Positions 38,628 through 51,184 are shown, numbered from the stretch's first letter. The stretch is DNA of 64,000 nucleotides from Amblyomma americanum (GCF_052857255.1 NC_135507.1:78846850-78910849); one strand, 5' to 3'. Notes: a model not told the origin generated them from the sequence alone. Numbers and translations are program-made.

Positions 38628-38853
38628 AAAAATAATAATAATAATTGGTTTTAAGGGAAAGGAAATGGCACAGTATGTGTCTCATATATCGTTCGACAGC
38701 TGAACCGTACCGTAAGAGAAGAGTAAAGGAGGGAGTGAACGAAGAAAGGAAGACAGAGGTGCAGAGTGGAGGGCTCCGGAATAATTTCGACTACCTGGGA
38801 ATCTTTAACGTGCACTGACAGCGCACAGCACACGGGCGGCTTAGCGTTTTGAG
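38628..38853 (-). repeat. SINE, 5'-truncated, with 11-bp target duplication (minus)
   Basis: AACCACGTCAT occurs at 38617-38627 and 38854-38864. Between them lies a minus-strand SINE from the (ATT)n tail to GCGTTTT, where it is 5'-truncated. It sits in the 3' region of the flanking LINE. Confidence 0.88.
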
Positions 38854-38864
38854 AACCACGTCAT

Positions 38865-39690
38865 CTGAAGCATCAAATAACATCCGGTGACAAGGAGCAC
38901 TCGCCATACTGGTGAGAGCTCCTATACCCTGTTCCGGTAGGGTCAGGAAGCCACCTCGCGTTCTGCGGTGTCTGTGGTTGTTGCGACTGAAGGAAGATTA
39001 TAAGTAAAAGTGCTAGCCTTACGGGGCTAAGATCTAGGGGCTTTCACACATGTGGTAGGGGCGGTGTCTAGGCGGTGAGCGCTGGCCTTTACTCAGAAAA
39101 AGCGGATCACGTGAATGGTCACATGGCTCAACTTGCGAGAGTGAGTGGTCAGAACGGCGGTCAGCGCAGCGGCGGAACGAGCGGGAGAAGTACTACAAGT
39201 CTTAGGTTTAGGGTTACGGAGGTTGAACGCCCCAAAGCGACTCGGGCTATGAGAGAGACGCCGTAGTGAAGGGCTCCAGAAATTTCGACCACCTGTGGTT
39301 TTTTAGCGTGCACTGACATTGCACATCACACAGGCCTCTAGAATTTCGCCTCCATCGAAATTCGAGCGCCGCGGCCGGGATCGAGCCCGCGTCTTTCGGA
39401 CCAGCAGCCGAGCGCCATAACCACTCAGCCACCGCGGCGGCTTGTGCTACAAGTTACGTGTTATGATGTCTCAGCCTCACGTCCGGCGCGCTAGGGGTGA
39501 AATTCATGCGTCATTTGACCTTCAGGTGTGCATTCGAGAAGTGGAGCTTTTTGCTCCAAAAAGTTAGCTGTGGTTCAACCCGTTCAACCCGGCTGACCAA
39601 AGTAAGACGAGCGAAGGATCTGTTAAGGTAACCACACGAAGGTAAGTACACGCTACACGATTTTATATAGCTAATCGCGCGTCATGCGAT
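38865..39690 (+). repeat. Dispersed repeat X, copy 2 (holds a SINE)
   Basis: Inverted counterpart of 12385-12960: GTTGCGACTGAAGGAAGATT, 'CTAGGCGGTGAGCGCTGGCC', 'AGTAAGACGAGCGAAGG' and 'CACGATTTTATATAG'. As in copy 1, it follows the 3' end of the I-type LINE. Split by the SINE at 39201-39446. Confidence 0.6.
39201..39446 (-). repeat. SINE, type B (minus), 8-bp target duplication
   Basis: CTACAAGT at 39193-39200 and 39447-39454 flanks a minus-strand type-B SINE. It runs from 'GGTTTAGGGTTACGG' and 'AGCGACTCGGGCTATGAGAG' to the tRNA-like head 'CCATAACCACTCAGCCACCG'. Confidence 0.85.
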
Positions 39691-39971
39691 TTCCGGCAGT
39701 TTCGCGCGTGGCGTTGGCTCCGCAACGCAGCGTCACGTGATTCGATAGTTGCAAGGCGAGCGAGCGCCGTCGGCTCAGCGCGCGTGGCTGCAGCGAGGCG
39801 TGGATAGTCGCGTGGCGCAACGTCGGAGGGAACATTATAAGGCGAAAGCCTTCCCTGGGTCATGAGCGCCGTGGACGGAAGTTGCACACGGAAGCTGTAG
39901 ACGGACACTCTACATGGAAGTCGTCGGCACGAACTGTCAATCATAAGTTGTGTGGAAAATAAAACAACAAA

Positions 39972-40535
39972 TTGGAGGACGCTTAAGGTTCGTCTTTAAG
40001 AGGGAGACGCGACAACCTGTCGCAGCGTTGTCGAGGAGTACACGAAACGCCATCGCCCGTTCGGCGCGACGCGTGGCCCGTTGTACAATTTAAGGAAATG
40101 ACACCAGTCACATATCTCGGCGGGCACCGAACCGGGCCGTAAGGGAAGGAAAATGAAATGCACAAATGCTTTTAAAGAAAGGAAATTACGCCTGTCTCTT
40201 TCTCGCTGCACACCCGGATCGCGCCGTAATGGAAGGAAAAGTCGATCGATTGATCGACCAATCAATCAATCATTTATTCATTCAATCTATCAATCAATTA
40301 ACCGATCGATCCATCAATCTATCAATCATTCAATCAACCGATTAATCAATCCATCAATCAATCAACCAACCAACCCTTAACGCTATCGCGTATGATCTCT
40401 TCCCTTACGACGCGGTTCAGGTGTCCACCGAGATGCGCCATTTTTCGCTCACGGCCAAAGACGTCGACGCCGACAACACCGGCTTTTCTGCGACACGAGC
40501 TCCTTAACGCTGCCACGTTAAACTGTAAAAGTTGA
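39972..40535 (-). repeat. Repeat family R, copy 3 (minus, with SINE tails and ATCA microsatellite)
   Basis: Inverse of copy 2. It opens (plus reading) ATTGGAGGACGCTTAAGG, CGAAACGCCATCGCCCG and CCGTTGTACAATTTAAGG. Two SINE-tail units at 40085-40240 follow, then a (ATCA)n-type array (40245-40380) and CTTAACGCTATCGC. It closes ACACCGGCTTTTCTGCGAC, GAGCTCCTTAACGCT. Confidence 0.6.
40245..40380. repeat. (ATCA)n / (TCAA)n microsatellite
   Basis: Imperfect tetranucleotide array (ATCAATCAATC, ATCGATCGATC). A similar array is the tail of the LINE at 61620-62010. Confidence 0.9.
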
Positions 40536-40804
40536 TTAAGCAGCAGTTCTTAAGCAACGTATATATAATGATATAAACCAGAAATAGAAAAATAAAAACA
40601 AAAAGTAAAAATTAATAAAATAAAAATCAAAAAGAAAATGAAAATAAGCAATAAATAAACATAAAAACAGGAAAGCAAAATAAAGATTACAGAACAAACA
40701 CGAAGTGAAAAATTAACGTAGAATGAGGACAGGGAAAGGCTTTCGCATTTACGCTCTTAGGCAGACTTATTTCTTGAGGGAGCGTAACCAACCGCCGACT
40801 TCGC
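40536..40804. other. A-rich non-coding stretch
   Basis: A/AAAT-rich sequence between repeats; no gene recognised. Confidence 0.5.
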
Positions 40805-42731
40805 CCTTCATTTCATTTCATTTATTCTACCCTCAAGGCCCGAGGGCATTGAAGAGGGGAGTGGTTGTATACAGGGGTTTAGTACAAGGCGTTTGATTTC
40901 TAATTATACAATAATAGCTAAGGCGGAACAAAAACGCTGATGGTCGATGATGGAGGCTGTACTTCCGGGAAGGTGGTTCCAGTCCTTTGCTGTTCGTGGA
41001 AGGAAAGACTCAGCTGCGCATTTTGTTTTAAAGAAAGGAATTCCGATTTTATGCGCATGATCAACTCGTGATGAAACATAAGCTGGAGGAAGTATGAGAT
41101 CGCGGTGCAGTCTGGGGTTATGATACATTATTTTATGCATTAGGCAAAGGCGAGCGTGCTTTCGACGGCTAGCAAGAGATGGTAACTGTAATGTATTCTT
41201 CATAGAGGTTACGCTAGCGGTATGGTTATATTTCTGAAGGATGAAACGTGCCGAGTTATTCTGAATTAATTAGAGGGAACTGATCAAGTTTTCCGTGAAG
41301 TGATACCAAATGGACGCAGCATATTCCAACTTACTACGAACGACAGATATATAGAGAAGTTTCAAGGAAGTGGGGGCAGAGAGAAAGTTGCGGCGAAGGT
41401 AGCCGAGGGCACGGTTGGCGTTGTTAATCATTGAATTGATGTGAAAAGACCAAGTTAGATCACTTGCTATGTGAACGCCTAAATAGCGGTATGAAAACAC
41501 TTGTTCTAGTTCGATGTTATCTAGATGATAAGAGGTGGGGTGTATAGAAATGCGTGACACACGTAGTACTTTACATTTGGTTTTGTTTATTGTTTAGTTC
41601 CATTGACCACGTATGACACCACTCAAGAATTCCATTATTGTCTTTTTGCAAAAGAAGAGAGTCGTTGGGTCGTTAATTTCACGAAATATTACTGTCATCT
41701 GCAAATAAATGAATGTGGAAAGTAACGGAAATAGGAAGGTCATTAATATATATCAGGAACAAAAGGGGCCCAAGGACAGACCCCTGTTGGACCCCAGAAT
41801 GCACGGAAGTGAATGGAGAACAAATGTTATTAGTCATTACAAACTGTGTGCTATAACAAAGAAAATATTCTAACCATGCTAAAACATTTGGGAGAAGATT
41901 TAGCTTGCTAAGTTTAAAAAGAAGTAATTTGTGAGTAACCTTCTCGAAAGCCTTGGAGAAGTCTAGAAAGATACAGTCCGCGCATGAACGACGATCCAGA
42001 TATAGCGTGAAGATTGTGCATGAAGTTAAGTAACTGCGTCTCGCACGAGAATGATTTGCGAAAGCCGTGTTGAGCGTCAGTTAAGAAGGAGTTAGATTCG
42101 AGAAAGGTAACTAAGTTAGTGTATAGGACGTGCTCAAAAATTTTGCATGGTATGCTGGTTAGTGATATTGGGCGGAAATTAAGAGGGGAATTAGTACTAC
42201 CTGACTTGTGCAACGGAACCACCTTCCCGATCGTCCAGTCCGCTGGAAGCACTGACGTCTCAAGTGACTGCTGGAAAATTTGGAAAGGATGATTGAGGAA
42301 TAAAGTTTAGGACTCTTCATGAACTTCGCGTTAATTAAATCTGTTCCAGGGCTTGTATAGGTCTTAAGATTTTCTATTAATTTTTCTATTCCTAGGGGCT
42401 CGATGGATATTGCATCCATGATTGAGAATTGGCAGTCCTTCACTGTAGGAAACGTGACGTTGGAAGAAAGAACAAAATTGCGACAAAATGTTTCATTTAG
42501 AATTTTAGGAAATCAGTATCAGCGATAGTTGAACCGTTTTCATCTAACAATTTAATTGAACGATTTCTATTGAGATTAATGGCACGCCAAAATTTTTTGG
42601 GATCATTTGTGAGCATGTTGGGCAGTGTGTGTTGTAGAAAATGATCTTTGGCGTTTTTCATTGCCGATACATACACGCTATTTGCCGCATGATAAGCTTC
42701 CCATTTAGAAACGGAGTTACATTTTTTTGCG
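40805..42731 (-). pseudogene. CR1-like LINE, RT and 3' end (right part split off by insertion)
   Basis: Minus strand, continuing from 48591-49640. It reads CNSVSKWEAYHAANSVYVSA, then NDPKKFWRAINLNRNRS. The RT region has ADWTIGKVVPLHKSGS, NFRPISLTSIPCKIFEHVLY and AQHGFRKSFSCETQLL, then the palm region in broken frame. The C-terminal region has FSYRYLGVHIASDLTWSFHI, ANRALGYLRRN and SKLEYAASIWY, ending SFLPRTAKDWNHLPGS. The 3' terminus is a GGGC hairpin plus AAATGAAATGAAATG. These are classic CR1 features. Frameshifts are present; non-functional. Confidence 0.8.
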
Positions 42732-43021
42732 GGGACGCGTTGAGCGTTCGCATGTGGACGGACGCACTCCACATCGGCTCCGTGTCTTTTCGAAGATTCC
42801 TACCCAATTTTCACGTGGGCCACCGAAAATTTTCGGCTACATCGACGGTTAACGTCACCTGGACCACGGCGACACCACTCCTGAGCCGATAGGCCCATTT
42901 TTTGGACTTTTATCGGACTTTCGAGTGGCCACCTGCGGCCGGGAGCGCTGAGCCTAGCGTAGGCCTAGCGCGCTCCCGGGGCGGCCCCGTGCGGTGCTTG
43001 CGTGTCTAGACATCGGCCAGC

Positions 43022-44977
43022 ATGGAAGCCCGGGACGCTGACGACCCTATCATGAATGAACCTACCCGGACCTCGGCCCAAGGTTCGGCGAATATTGAAA
43101 GTACGGACGAATCTCCTGCCGCGCCGCCGGTCAATGCGAGCCCCGGACTTGGGGACGCAGTGACCGAGGCCATGGAGACCTCGCCACCGCAGCGGGACGA
43201 CGGGGCCGACATCTACCCACTGCAAGACGAAGACATGGATCGTTGGCAGCTTGTTTCTTACAAACGGCGCCTAAAAAGGAAAGGCTCGAAGAAAGGCTCG
43301 AAGGGGCCAGGCGATTCCCGGGAAGAAGCAAGCAACAAGATAGCGCCGACAGCCGCAGCTGGCGGAGCAGAGACGCGAGCGAGTGGCGTGCCGCGCTTTA
43401 CATTAAAACCACATCTGGCGGGAGCGCAGCGGCAGATCAGGCCACGTCCGCCGCCGCTACCGAAGGATGATATCAAAATCATTTATCGCCCCAAGGGAGG
43501 CCTAAAAATCAGCGAAATCCGTGTCGACCAGGCAACGCAAGCCCTCGTCTCGGCCAGCGGAGGAACGATCAAGGAAGAAGACTTCATCATGAGACTCCGG
43601 CCCGGATCGAACATCATGATTGCGAGCACGCCCGACCTGGACATCGGCGACGTGCTCAGGAAGATCGAAAAGCTCACGATCAATGACCAGACCTATGCAA
43701 CCAGCACCTATCCAGCCCTACCGGACGACCTGAAGCGTGCGGTAATTCACGGCGTCATGCCGGGGCAATCACCGGCCCTACTGAAATCGAGGCTGCGGCT
43801 TCGATCACAAGGAGTGAAGATCCTGGAAGCGAGAATGCTGGGCAAGTCGGAAACGGCGCTCATCACGTTCGACGGCCCGTATATCCCGCAGTGGGTCATC
43901 TACCGATCCGGAGAATTCAAGACCTACCCATATCGTCCTACGAGACAGATCTGCTACGTGTGCGGAGAGCAAGGCCATCGTTCGGACGTCTGTCCAACGC
44001 CGAACACCAAGCTCTGCAGGACGTGCGGCACACACGACCCACCAGAAGGCCACCCGTGCAAGGCCAAATGCATGGTGTGCGAAGGCGACCACGTCACCAC
44101 GGAGTGCCGTCGACGCCTCAAGACTACTGAGGAGCTCCGGGGCAGCACGACCGGCGGCCGGCAGTCCCGGAAACAACAATGGCAGCAGCAGCAGCAGCAG
44201 CACCAACTGCCGCAGCAGCAACAACCGCAGCAGCAGCAGCAGAACCCGCACCTGAGTCGAGAGCGCCGACCCAGGTGGCTTAGCTCGGAGCGGGACCATG
44301 GCCGCTCCTCGAGCCGAGGCCGTAGCACCGTGCGAGATCACAGCCAGAGCCGATCCAGGGATGACTCTTTCCCGCCGCTAAACCGGTCAACGGCCAAGCC
44401 GAAGCAGCAGCAGCAGCAGCCGCCGCAGAAACAACAGAAGAAGGGCGGCGTCAAGGTGAGCTGAGGAGCGGGCTCTCCAAACCCACTGATTCCGCACTCG
44501 GATCAAGATAATATTACGCGTAACTCGAAGGAAATTAAAGCTCTAAGAGAGGAGAATGCACATCTCCGAAAAAAAATCGATGACCTCATTAAAGAGATGC
44601 AGGCTCAGAGAACAGGGCACGTACCGCGGCCCCCGACTCCGGCGGCCGAAGTGCAAAGATCTCCAACCCCCTTAGAAGTGAGCCCCGAAGAATTCAGAAC
44701 TTTCATGCAGCGCATGGAGGATTTCATGATTCGCACCGAAGGACAGTTCCGACAAACTCATGCAAGATTAGATGCCATGCAGGTCCAACTCAACCTGTCA
44801 GAACAGAACATCACATTACTACAGCAAAAAGTTGCGTTGCAGGACCAAAGTTTCCGCAGCCACGTCAAAAGTCAAAATACGCAAAGAATAACAAACGAGG
44901 CCCGGGACAGGCTCATACACGAGCGCCGTTTCGGAACTGAAGGCTCCAATCAGAACAATGCCCAAAACAATGGCTAA
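43022..44977 (+). pseudogene. LINE I ORF1 (gag-like; one in-frame TGA)
   Basis: ATG 43022 starts MEARDADDPIMNEPTRTSAQ. An acidic N-terminus is followed by a basic RRLKRKGSKKGSKG stretch and a central region with DDIKIIYRPKGGLKI and the IAST..LD motif. Three zinc knuckles lie at about residues 311-365: CYVCGEQGHRSDVC, CRTCGTHDPPEGHPC and CMVCEGDHVTTEC. Then come Gln-rich (CAG-encoded) and Arg/Ser-rich parts. TGA at 44462-44464 (probably from TGG) stops it at 480 codons. The same frame continues with a coiled coil (EIKALREENAHLRKKIDDLI) to 44977. The function would be RNA binding and particle assembly. Confidence 0.85.
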
Positions 44978-47900
44978 ACAAACTCCACTAGAAATCTGGC
45001 AATGGAACTGCAGGGGGTACCGCCAAAAGCAGGGACTCCTAATGCAGTTTTTACATACGCAAGGTTCAACACCCGATATAATAGCTTTACAGGAAACTAA
45101 CACGACACCGTCACTCAGGGGATATACGTGCTACGATAGCGGACGCACGGCAACCTTGGTCAGCAAAATGTTGGTAGCCATAGCCCATGACCCAATTCCC
45201 AACACCAAAATTGAACACTTAGTGACAGAAATTATTCCCAAAAAGAAGCGTAAGGAAAAGAGTGTCTTTCTAGTAAACCTCTATAGCCCGCCTCGCCAGC
45301 GGGACGCGAATTTTGATATACTCTTTCTAGGGGCCAGCAAACTTGCGAAAAGCAACTCGTTGCTCATTGTAGGCGACTTCAACGCTCGCGGACAGCAATG
45401 GGGATACCCCACTAATAATCACAAAGGTATACAGGTCGAGGACGCGGCGGAAGCGATCCAATGTACCCTCTTAACAGACCAACTTCATCCCACGCGCCTT
45501 GGCACTTCGATCTGCCCGGATACGTGTCCGGACTTAAGGTTTGTCAGGGGAGTGAAGCACGCAACGTGGGAGGATCTGCTGGAGAATCTAGGCAGTGACC
45601 ACTATATCCTGAAGACCACGATAGCAGCCACCAACATCAAGCGCAAGCTCGGCACGGCCAAGATCACCAACTGGCCGGCTTTCCGCAAGGCTTGCGCGGA
45701 CCTGGAAGGGGGGATTACTTCCATAGATGATTGGTGTCAACAACTTAAAGACATCCAGAAGCGGTACACTCAGGAAGTGGATCGCACCGAGCAAACACCT
45801 GAGGTGGACCCTCGGCTCATCAGGCTGTGGGAGGCACGTCGAGGACTCACCAAGCGCTGGAAGAAGCAGCGCTTTAACAGGAAGCTCAAGCTCAAGATCG
45901 CAGAAGTCACCAAGTTAGCGGAGGAGTACGCGACCCAACTGGCCAGGCAGAGCTGGCAGCAGTTCAGTAGCTCGCTGGACGGCACCCTCAGCACGGCCAA
46001 AACGTGGCGTATACTCAAGACCCTCCTCGACCCTACCCAAACCAGGGCCGAAAGCGGGAAAGCTATCCGCAGACTCGTCCGCACCTTCGAGGGTACGGAA
46101 GAGGAACTGCTAGATAAGGCCAAAGAGAAATGCTACGGCACGACCTTGCCTGCGGCATACGCGAAACCATACCTTGGGAAACCGAACACCCACTTAGACA
46201 GGCCGATCACCAGGGAAGAAGTGTTCGCTACCATAAAGGCATGCACGCGCAACACTGCGGCGGGAGCAGACAAGATCCAGAACGCACTCATACGCAACCT
46301 CTGCGACGAGGCGGTCGACCAACTGACCACCTTCCTCAACGGGCACTGGGCCGCAGGAACGGTTCCTGAAGAGTGGAAGCATGCAGAGGTCGTAATGATC
46401 CCCAAACCGGGTAAGAAACTCCAGATCGAAAATCTCCGACCTATCTCACTCACCTCCTGCCTAGGCAGGCTCTACGAGCGAGTCGTTACTCGGAGGCTCC
46501 AAAGCTACATGGAAGACGAAGACCTAGCTGTACCCCCACAGTATGTTCGGCTTCCGAGCCCACCTCTCCACCCAGGACATCCTCTTACAACTCAAAGAGG
46601 AAGTCCTCACCAACGTCCCGAGCGTAGGCGAGAACGTGGTTATGACCCTCGACATCAAAGGAGCCTTTGACAACGTTAGCCACACGGCTGTAATGGAAGG
46701 ACTCGACAACCTCCACTGCGGCGAGAAAATTCACAGCTACGTGAAGGCCTTTCTCTCCAACCGCACTGCAACGGTTGGGCTCGGAGACCTTTGTAGCGCT
46801 AAATTTTCGACCCCAAACAAAGGCACACCTCAAGGGTCCGTCATCTCGCCACTACTTTTCAACGTGGCCATGATCGGCCTCGCAAGACAACTCGAGAAGA
46901 TCGAAGGCATACAGCACGCAATATACGCTGACGACGTCACGGTCTGGGTTACCACTGGGTCGCTCGGCCAGAAAGAAGAACGACTGCAAGCAGCGGCTAC
47001 CTGCGTGGAAGAATATGCCAGTGCACGAGGCCTCGCCTGCTCCACCGAAAAATCAGAACTCCTGCGAGTCCACAAAGGGAAACACAAGGAAGGGTCCCTC
47101 AATGTCTCCCTCGAAGGACAGCTAATTCCCGAACGAGACAAGATACGCGTCTTGGGAATGTGGCTGCAGAGCAACCAGCGATGCGGCCATACGCTCGGCC
47201 TTCTCAAGCAATCGACCACTCAGGTCGCCAGAATGATCACGCGCGTGTCGCAGAAGCGGAGCGGCATGCGAGAGGGGGATACCCGCGCCTGGTTCAGAGC
47301 CTGGTGGTTAGTCGCGTGGGTTACGCCCTCCCGTACTTCAACCTCAACAAAGGAGAAGTGGATAGTGCAGACACCATACTCCGCAAAGCTTACAAGACAG
47401 CCCTGCATCTACCAATGAACACCTCCAACGAAAAACTATTGGCTCTTGGAATTCACAACACCTTCGAAGAGATCAAAGAAGCCCAACTGGTCACGCAGTT
47501 AGCTAGGCTCCAGCAGACTCCTACGGGGCGCTCGCTCCTTAGCCGACTGGGGCTAGGCGGAACTGCGGAATTCGAGAATCGTACTGCGAGCATACCGGAC
47601 GCAATCCGCCAGACGCTAAAGGTTCGCTCCCTTCCCCGGAACATGGACCCCAACTTGCATGCGGCCCGTAGGGCAGCCCGGGCGAGGTATGTACAACAAA
47701 ATCTAGCTACAAAATCCACAACGGTATACATGGACGCGGCTCCGTATACAAGAAGCTCACATAACAGCACAGTGGCGGTAGTTATTGATTCGAACCTAAA
47801 GGAATTAGCTAGCGCCTCAGTGAGGGATTGCACGGTAACCGAAGGGGAGGAGCTGGCCGTAGCTCTAGCGGCGGTAGCTGGTTATCGAAGCAACATGTCC

Positions 47901-48491
47901 CTTACCATCCTTACAGATTCGAGAGAAGCGTGCCGTAACTACATGAACGGCCGCATAGGTCGCGCCGCGCTCCGGCTCCTCCAGAGCGCGACCCCACCAA
48001 AAGTCATACATAGCATTTACTGGGTGCCAGGACACACCGACATAGCGGGGAACGAACGCGCCGACGAGGTAGCTCGAGGGTATACGAGCCGAGCTTCCTC
48101 CCAATCGGACGATCTACCCGACCGAGTCAGTCCTACGTACTCAGACATTCTCAACTACTATAAGGGGGTACGGATCCGCTATCCGCCGCCTCATCCTGAT
48201 CTAAATCAACTGGAGGCAGTGTATTGGCGAAGATTGCAGACAGGAGCATTCCCAAACCTGCATATCCTTAGCAAGATTTACCCGACGCAATATCGGGACA
48301 CTTGCCCGTGGTGTGGCAGCAAACCATCATTGTACCACATCACGTGGGAATGCAGTAAAAACGACAGCTTTCGCAAAGACCCGAGTGCGGAACAGTGGGA
48401 GAGCCGGCTCTCCAGCGGCGATCTGGGTTGCCAACAAGGTCTGATCCAGCACGCCCAACGAGCAGCGAAGCTCAGCGGAGCCCTGGAATAG
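44970..48491 (+). pseudogene. LINE I ORF2: endonuclease, RT, RNase H (two frameshifts)
   Basis: Preferred start ATG 44970 overlaps the ORF1 stop (ATGGCTAA); ATG 44958 is also in frame. Endonuclease: IWQWNCRGYRQK, ALQETNT, LIVGDFNARGQQWGY, GSDHYIL. RT: LDIKGAFDNV, GTPQGSVISPLLFNVAM, AIYADDVTVWV. RNase H: VYMDAAPYT, EGEELAVALAAV, ILTDSREAC, WVPGHTDIAGNERADEVA. Terminal zinc region: CPWCGSKPSLYHITWEC. The frame slips at about 46538-46543 (one extra base before ATGTTCGGC) and again near 47282. All catalytic residues are present. RNase H places it in the I/R1/LOA-like group. No longer able to make one protein as assembled. Confidence 0.9.
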
Positions 48492-48590
48492 GGGCACCGA
48501 CCCTGTGAGAAGAAGGAAGATGGACCTCTTCTTTCTCGTCTGCTACTAGCACCTTTCTAGAGCATTAAAAGTCTTTCCTACCTAGCTACC

Positions 48591-49640
48591 TACATTTTTT
48601 TGCGTTTCGGTAAAAGCGTTTTTTCCTGTTACAAAGCCTTCTTATGTGAGCGTTGTACCACAGTGCATTTCTATGAGTTGTAATGGTGCGTAGAGGGATA
48701 TATCTTTCCGTTAGTTCGTTAGCCTTAGCAACGAAAATGTTCCAGTTCACCTGCTCCTCCCGGCTGTCAAAATCTGTTAAAAATGCATCGAGAAATGAAA
48801 ATAGTTCTTCGTTGACAGCCTGAAAGTCAGCTCTGCTATAATCACGGATACGCTTGACTTTCTTGTCAGCGTTATTGGAAGGAATGCAGAAATTAAACGA
48901 GACTAGGAAGTGGTCAGTTATGCCGGGCATGCAGGTCAAGTCTGAAACGAGATCAGAATGGGATGTCAACACTAAGTATAATGTGTTAGCAGTGGTGTCT
49001 GATAGACGGGTTGGTTGGGATACTAGCTGAGAGAGGGAAAAGAGTGAACAAAGGTTCAAGAACTCATTGCCTTGCGACGATGGGGATGATTTAGGAGTTA
49101 TTTCCGAAGACCATGTCAGCTCAGGAAAGTTAAAATCGCCTAACAAATTAATGGGCGCTGCAGGGTGCCGCGTAACAACAAGGTCAAGCACATCATGCAA
49201 TTCTGATGTGAACGTGGAAGGATAATTGGGAGGTCGATAACATACACCAAAAACGTATTTGTGATGGTTTAGTTCTACGCAGGCCCAAATGGATTCTAGA
49301 TTAGTTTGTACAGGAATGTGTTAGGACTGTATTGTTTTCGATATTGCAAGCAAGACACCACCGCCTGGTCGCTGAGTGCGGTCGCGTCTGTAAACTGAAA
49401 AGCGGGATGAATCGTCAAATATCTCACTATCGTGTACGTTAGGATGAAGCCAGGTTTCTGTTATTGCGATGATATCAGCCTCGCACGTGTCGATAGCGGA
49501 GTGAAACGATTCGCGTTTATTAAGAATGCTCACAGCGAAATACACATTACTCCATTTTGTCCAAGAGAGCAATGGCGTGCTTTCATTCGCATGTAAGGAT
49601 AAAACATGCTGTTCATGTTATTTAGCCATCTGTGACACGA
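48591..49640 (-). pseudogene. CR1-like LINE, endonuclease part
   Basis: Minus strand, the 5' side of the split CR1-like ORF2. It reads ADIIAITETWLHPNVHDSEI, then FSVYRRDRTQRPGGGVLLAI (49572-49321), a frame break, then INLLGDFNFPELTWSSE, TRLSDTTANTLYLVLTS, MPGITDHFLVSF and RKKRFYRNAKKC. AP-endonuclease motifs T-E-T-W and GDFN are present; 'GITDH' stands in for SDH. It joins 42731 when LINE I is removed. Confidence 0.8.
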
Positions 49641-51184
49641 TTACCATCCGCGCTGATATTAGACACCTTTTAGCATACACCGTACCATGCTACCATTACC
49701 GTAGTACCGTGAGTCCGGGCGTCGTCAGTGCGCATGTGCAGATCGCTTGGAGGGCGCCAGATGGCGCCACGTCTCTGGCAGCTGCGCGCGCGCCTGGCGC
49801 ATCGGTGATGGCCGGACTCTCGAACACTGGGGATGGCCGGACTCTCGAACATCAACACGGTATGCTAAAGGTGTCCAATAGTTTGTGAGCTCGATTCTCG
49901 CTTGAGCCGCTTCGGAGACGGCGACCACCCTTATTAGAGAGACGACGAAATGTTCATGATTTCTATGTCTAGTTGGCGTTTGCTTAAGTGGTTATTAAAT
50001 GACTTTAATGGGCTGCTTTTTGGTCACAGATTCCCGAACAACTAGGCGGCGTAGATCGCAAAAAAGTGTTGAAGGGACCTCGAAAAACAGGATTTCCGCT
50101 TCCAACGGCCGCGGTGACCTTAAAAGGTGGCAAAAAAACTCTTATTGACCCTCAAATGTAACTATGCAATCTCAAGCATTGTAGAAGTCTTTGGACGTGG
50201 CTGCGGCCAATCTAGATAAAGCTATCCACTTGTCGCGTCAGGAAATGTTAAAGCCGCGTAACAGCGGTTCTGAACAAGAACAAACAAACATTGAGAACCT
50301 TTGCGGGATTGCCCTGTTTCGAAGAAGAATCGATCAGATGCCTAACAACAAAGAGGTGTCGAAAAAAAATCGCCAGAGACGCATAAGACTGGTTACGTGT
50401 ATGCATTAGAAAGCATTACAGTCCCGCGGGGGAAATGTTTAAAAAAGGATGAACTGCTCACGATTGCGCCCATGCCTCAGCCTCCTGTTTGTGCCTCTGC
50501 AGCATTGCTTCCACTTCACCTTTCCGCAACTCGACGTTGGCCACACGCTTCTGTCGCGTCATGTCCAATTCTCGCTTGCGCAGTTCAACCTCTCTATGCC
50601 GCTTCAGCCGTTACAGACTGGCTTTCCGCGCTCTTAACCGTAGCAGTGATCGTTGATGTTGCTGCCGGCCTCTGCAGCCGTCGTACAGCATTTATCGGCT
50701 ACCATGCCTTGGAGCAGTGGCATACCTTCGTGGGCACCCTAGCCTTCCTGTTGACGGACATGCGGTCGCCTCGCAGGTCGCAGACGTTGACGCCGTCGCC
50801 GTTCCATCACACTGCATCACACACACACCATCAACACGGGAGTCTGAAGAGAATGACGCACGCGCAGCAGCAAAATCCTTCGCAGAGACACTTATGACTC
50901 CTATCGCGTGAGCGCTGCTGGCGTGACTAAGTCATGTGGCGAGTGGTCTGATAGTGGCGCCTACTGCCTCCGACGCTCCGCCCCGTTCGGTACTTTTGCA
51001 CACGATGAATGCTTTTCGGCTATTTCTCTTCCGACGCCATCTGCAGTCCTATTTCTCTGTAGTGCTCAAGAGCCTTTTCTACTGCGACGCCCTCTCCGGT
51101 AATGTTTCCTCGCAGCGAAGCTGCTCGAGTCACTTCCCTCTCCACTACTGGCCAGGTTACTAGATAGCCGCGTCGTTGTCAAAC
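49641..51184. other. Unassigned sequence
   Basis: No gene that I can name. A 22-bp unit (GATGGCCGGACTCTCGAAC) is directly repeated at about 49807 and 49834. Minus-strand reading of 50450-50700 gives an Arg/Lys/Glu-rich 'VRQKRVANVELRKGEVEAML'-like stretch with stops. This could be a coiled-coil remnant of a DNA transposon gene, but I cannot support a call. Confidence 0.35.

Larger units (their letters stand above)
42732..48590 (+). mobile_element. Full-length I-type LINE 'I' (plus), 14-bp target duplication
   Basis: A 5,859-bp non-LTR retrotransposon flanked by TACATTTTTTTGCG at 42718-42731 and 48591-48604. It splits the CR1-like ORF2 between its endonuclease and RT domains; removing it restores NAKKCNSVSKWEAYHAANS across the join. 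Contents: 5' UTR (42732-43021), ORF1 (43022-44977, one stop), ORF2 (44970-48491, two frameshifts), and a 3' UTR of about 100 bp ending CTACCTAGCTACC. No poly(A) tail. Confidence 0.9.

Noticed and set aside
40245..40380. CRISPR-like short repeats
   Set aside because: Repeats are a tetranucleotide microsatellite without spacers; eukaryotic context.
43805..44341. 178-codon minus frame
   Set aside because: Antisense of the Gln/Arg-rich region of LINE I ORF1; Leu-rich only because of CAG repeats.
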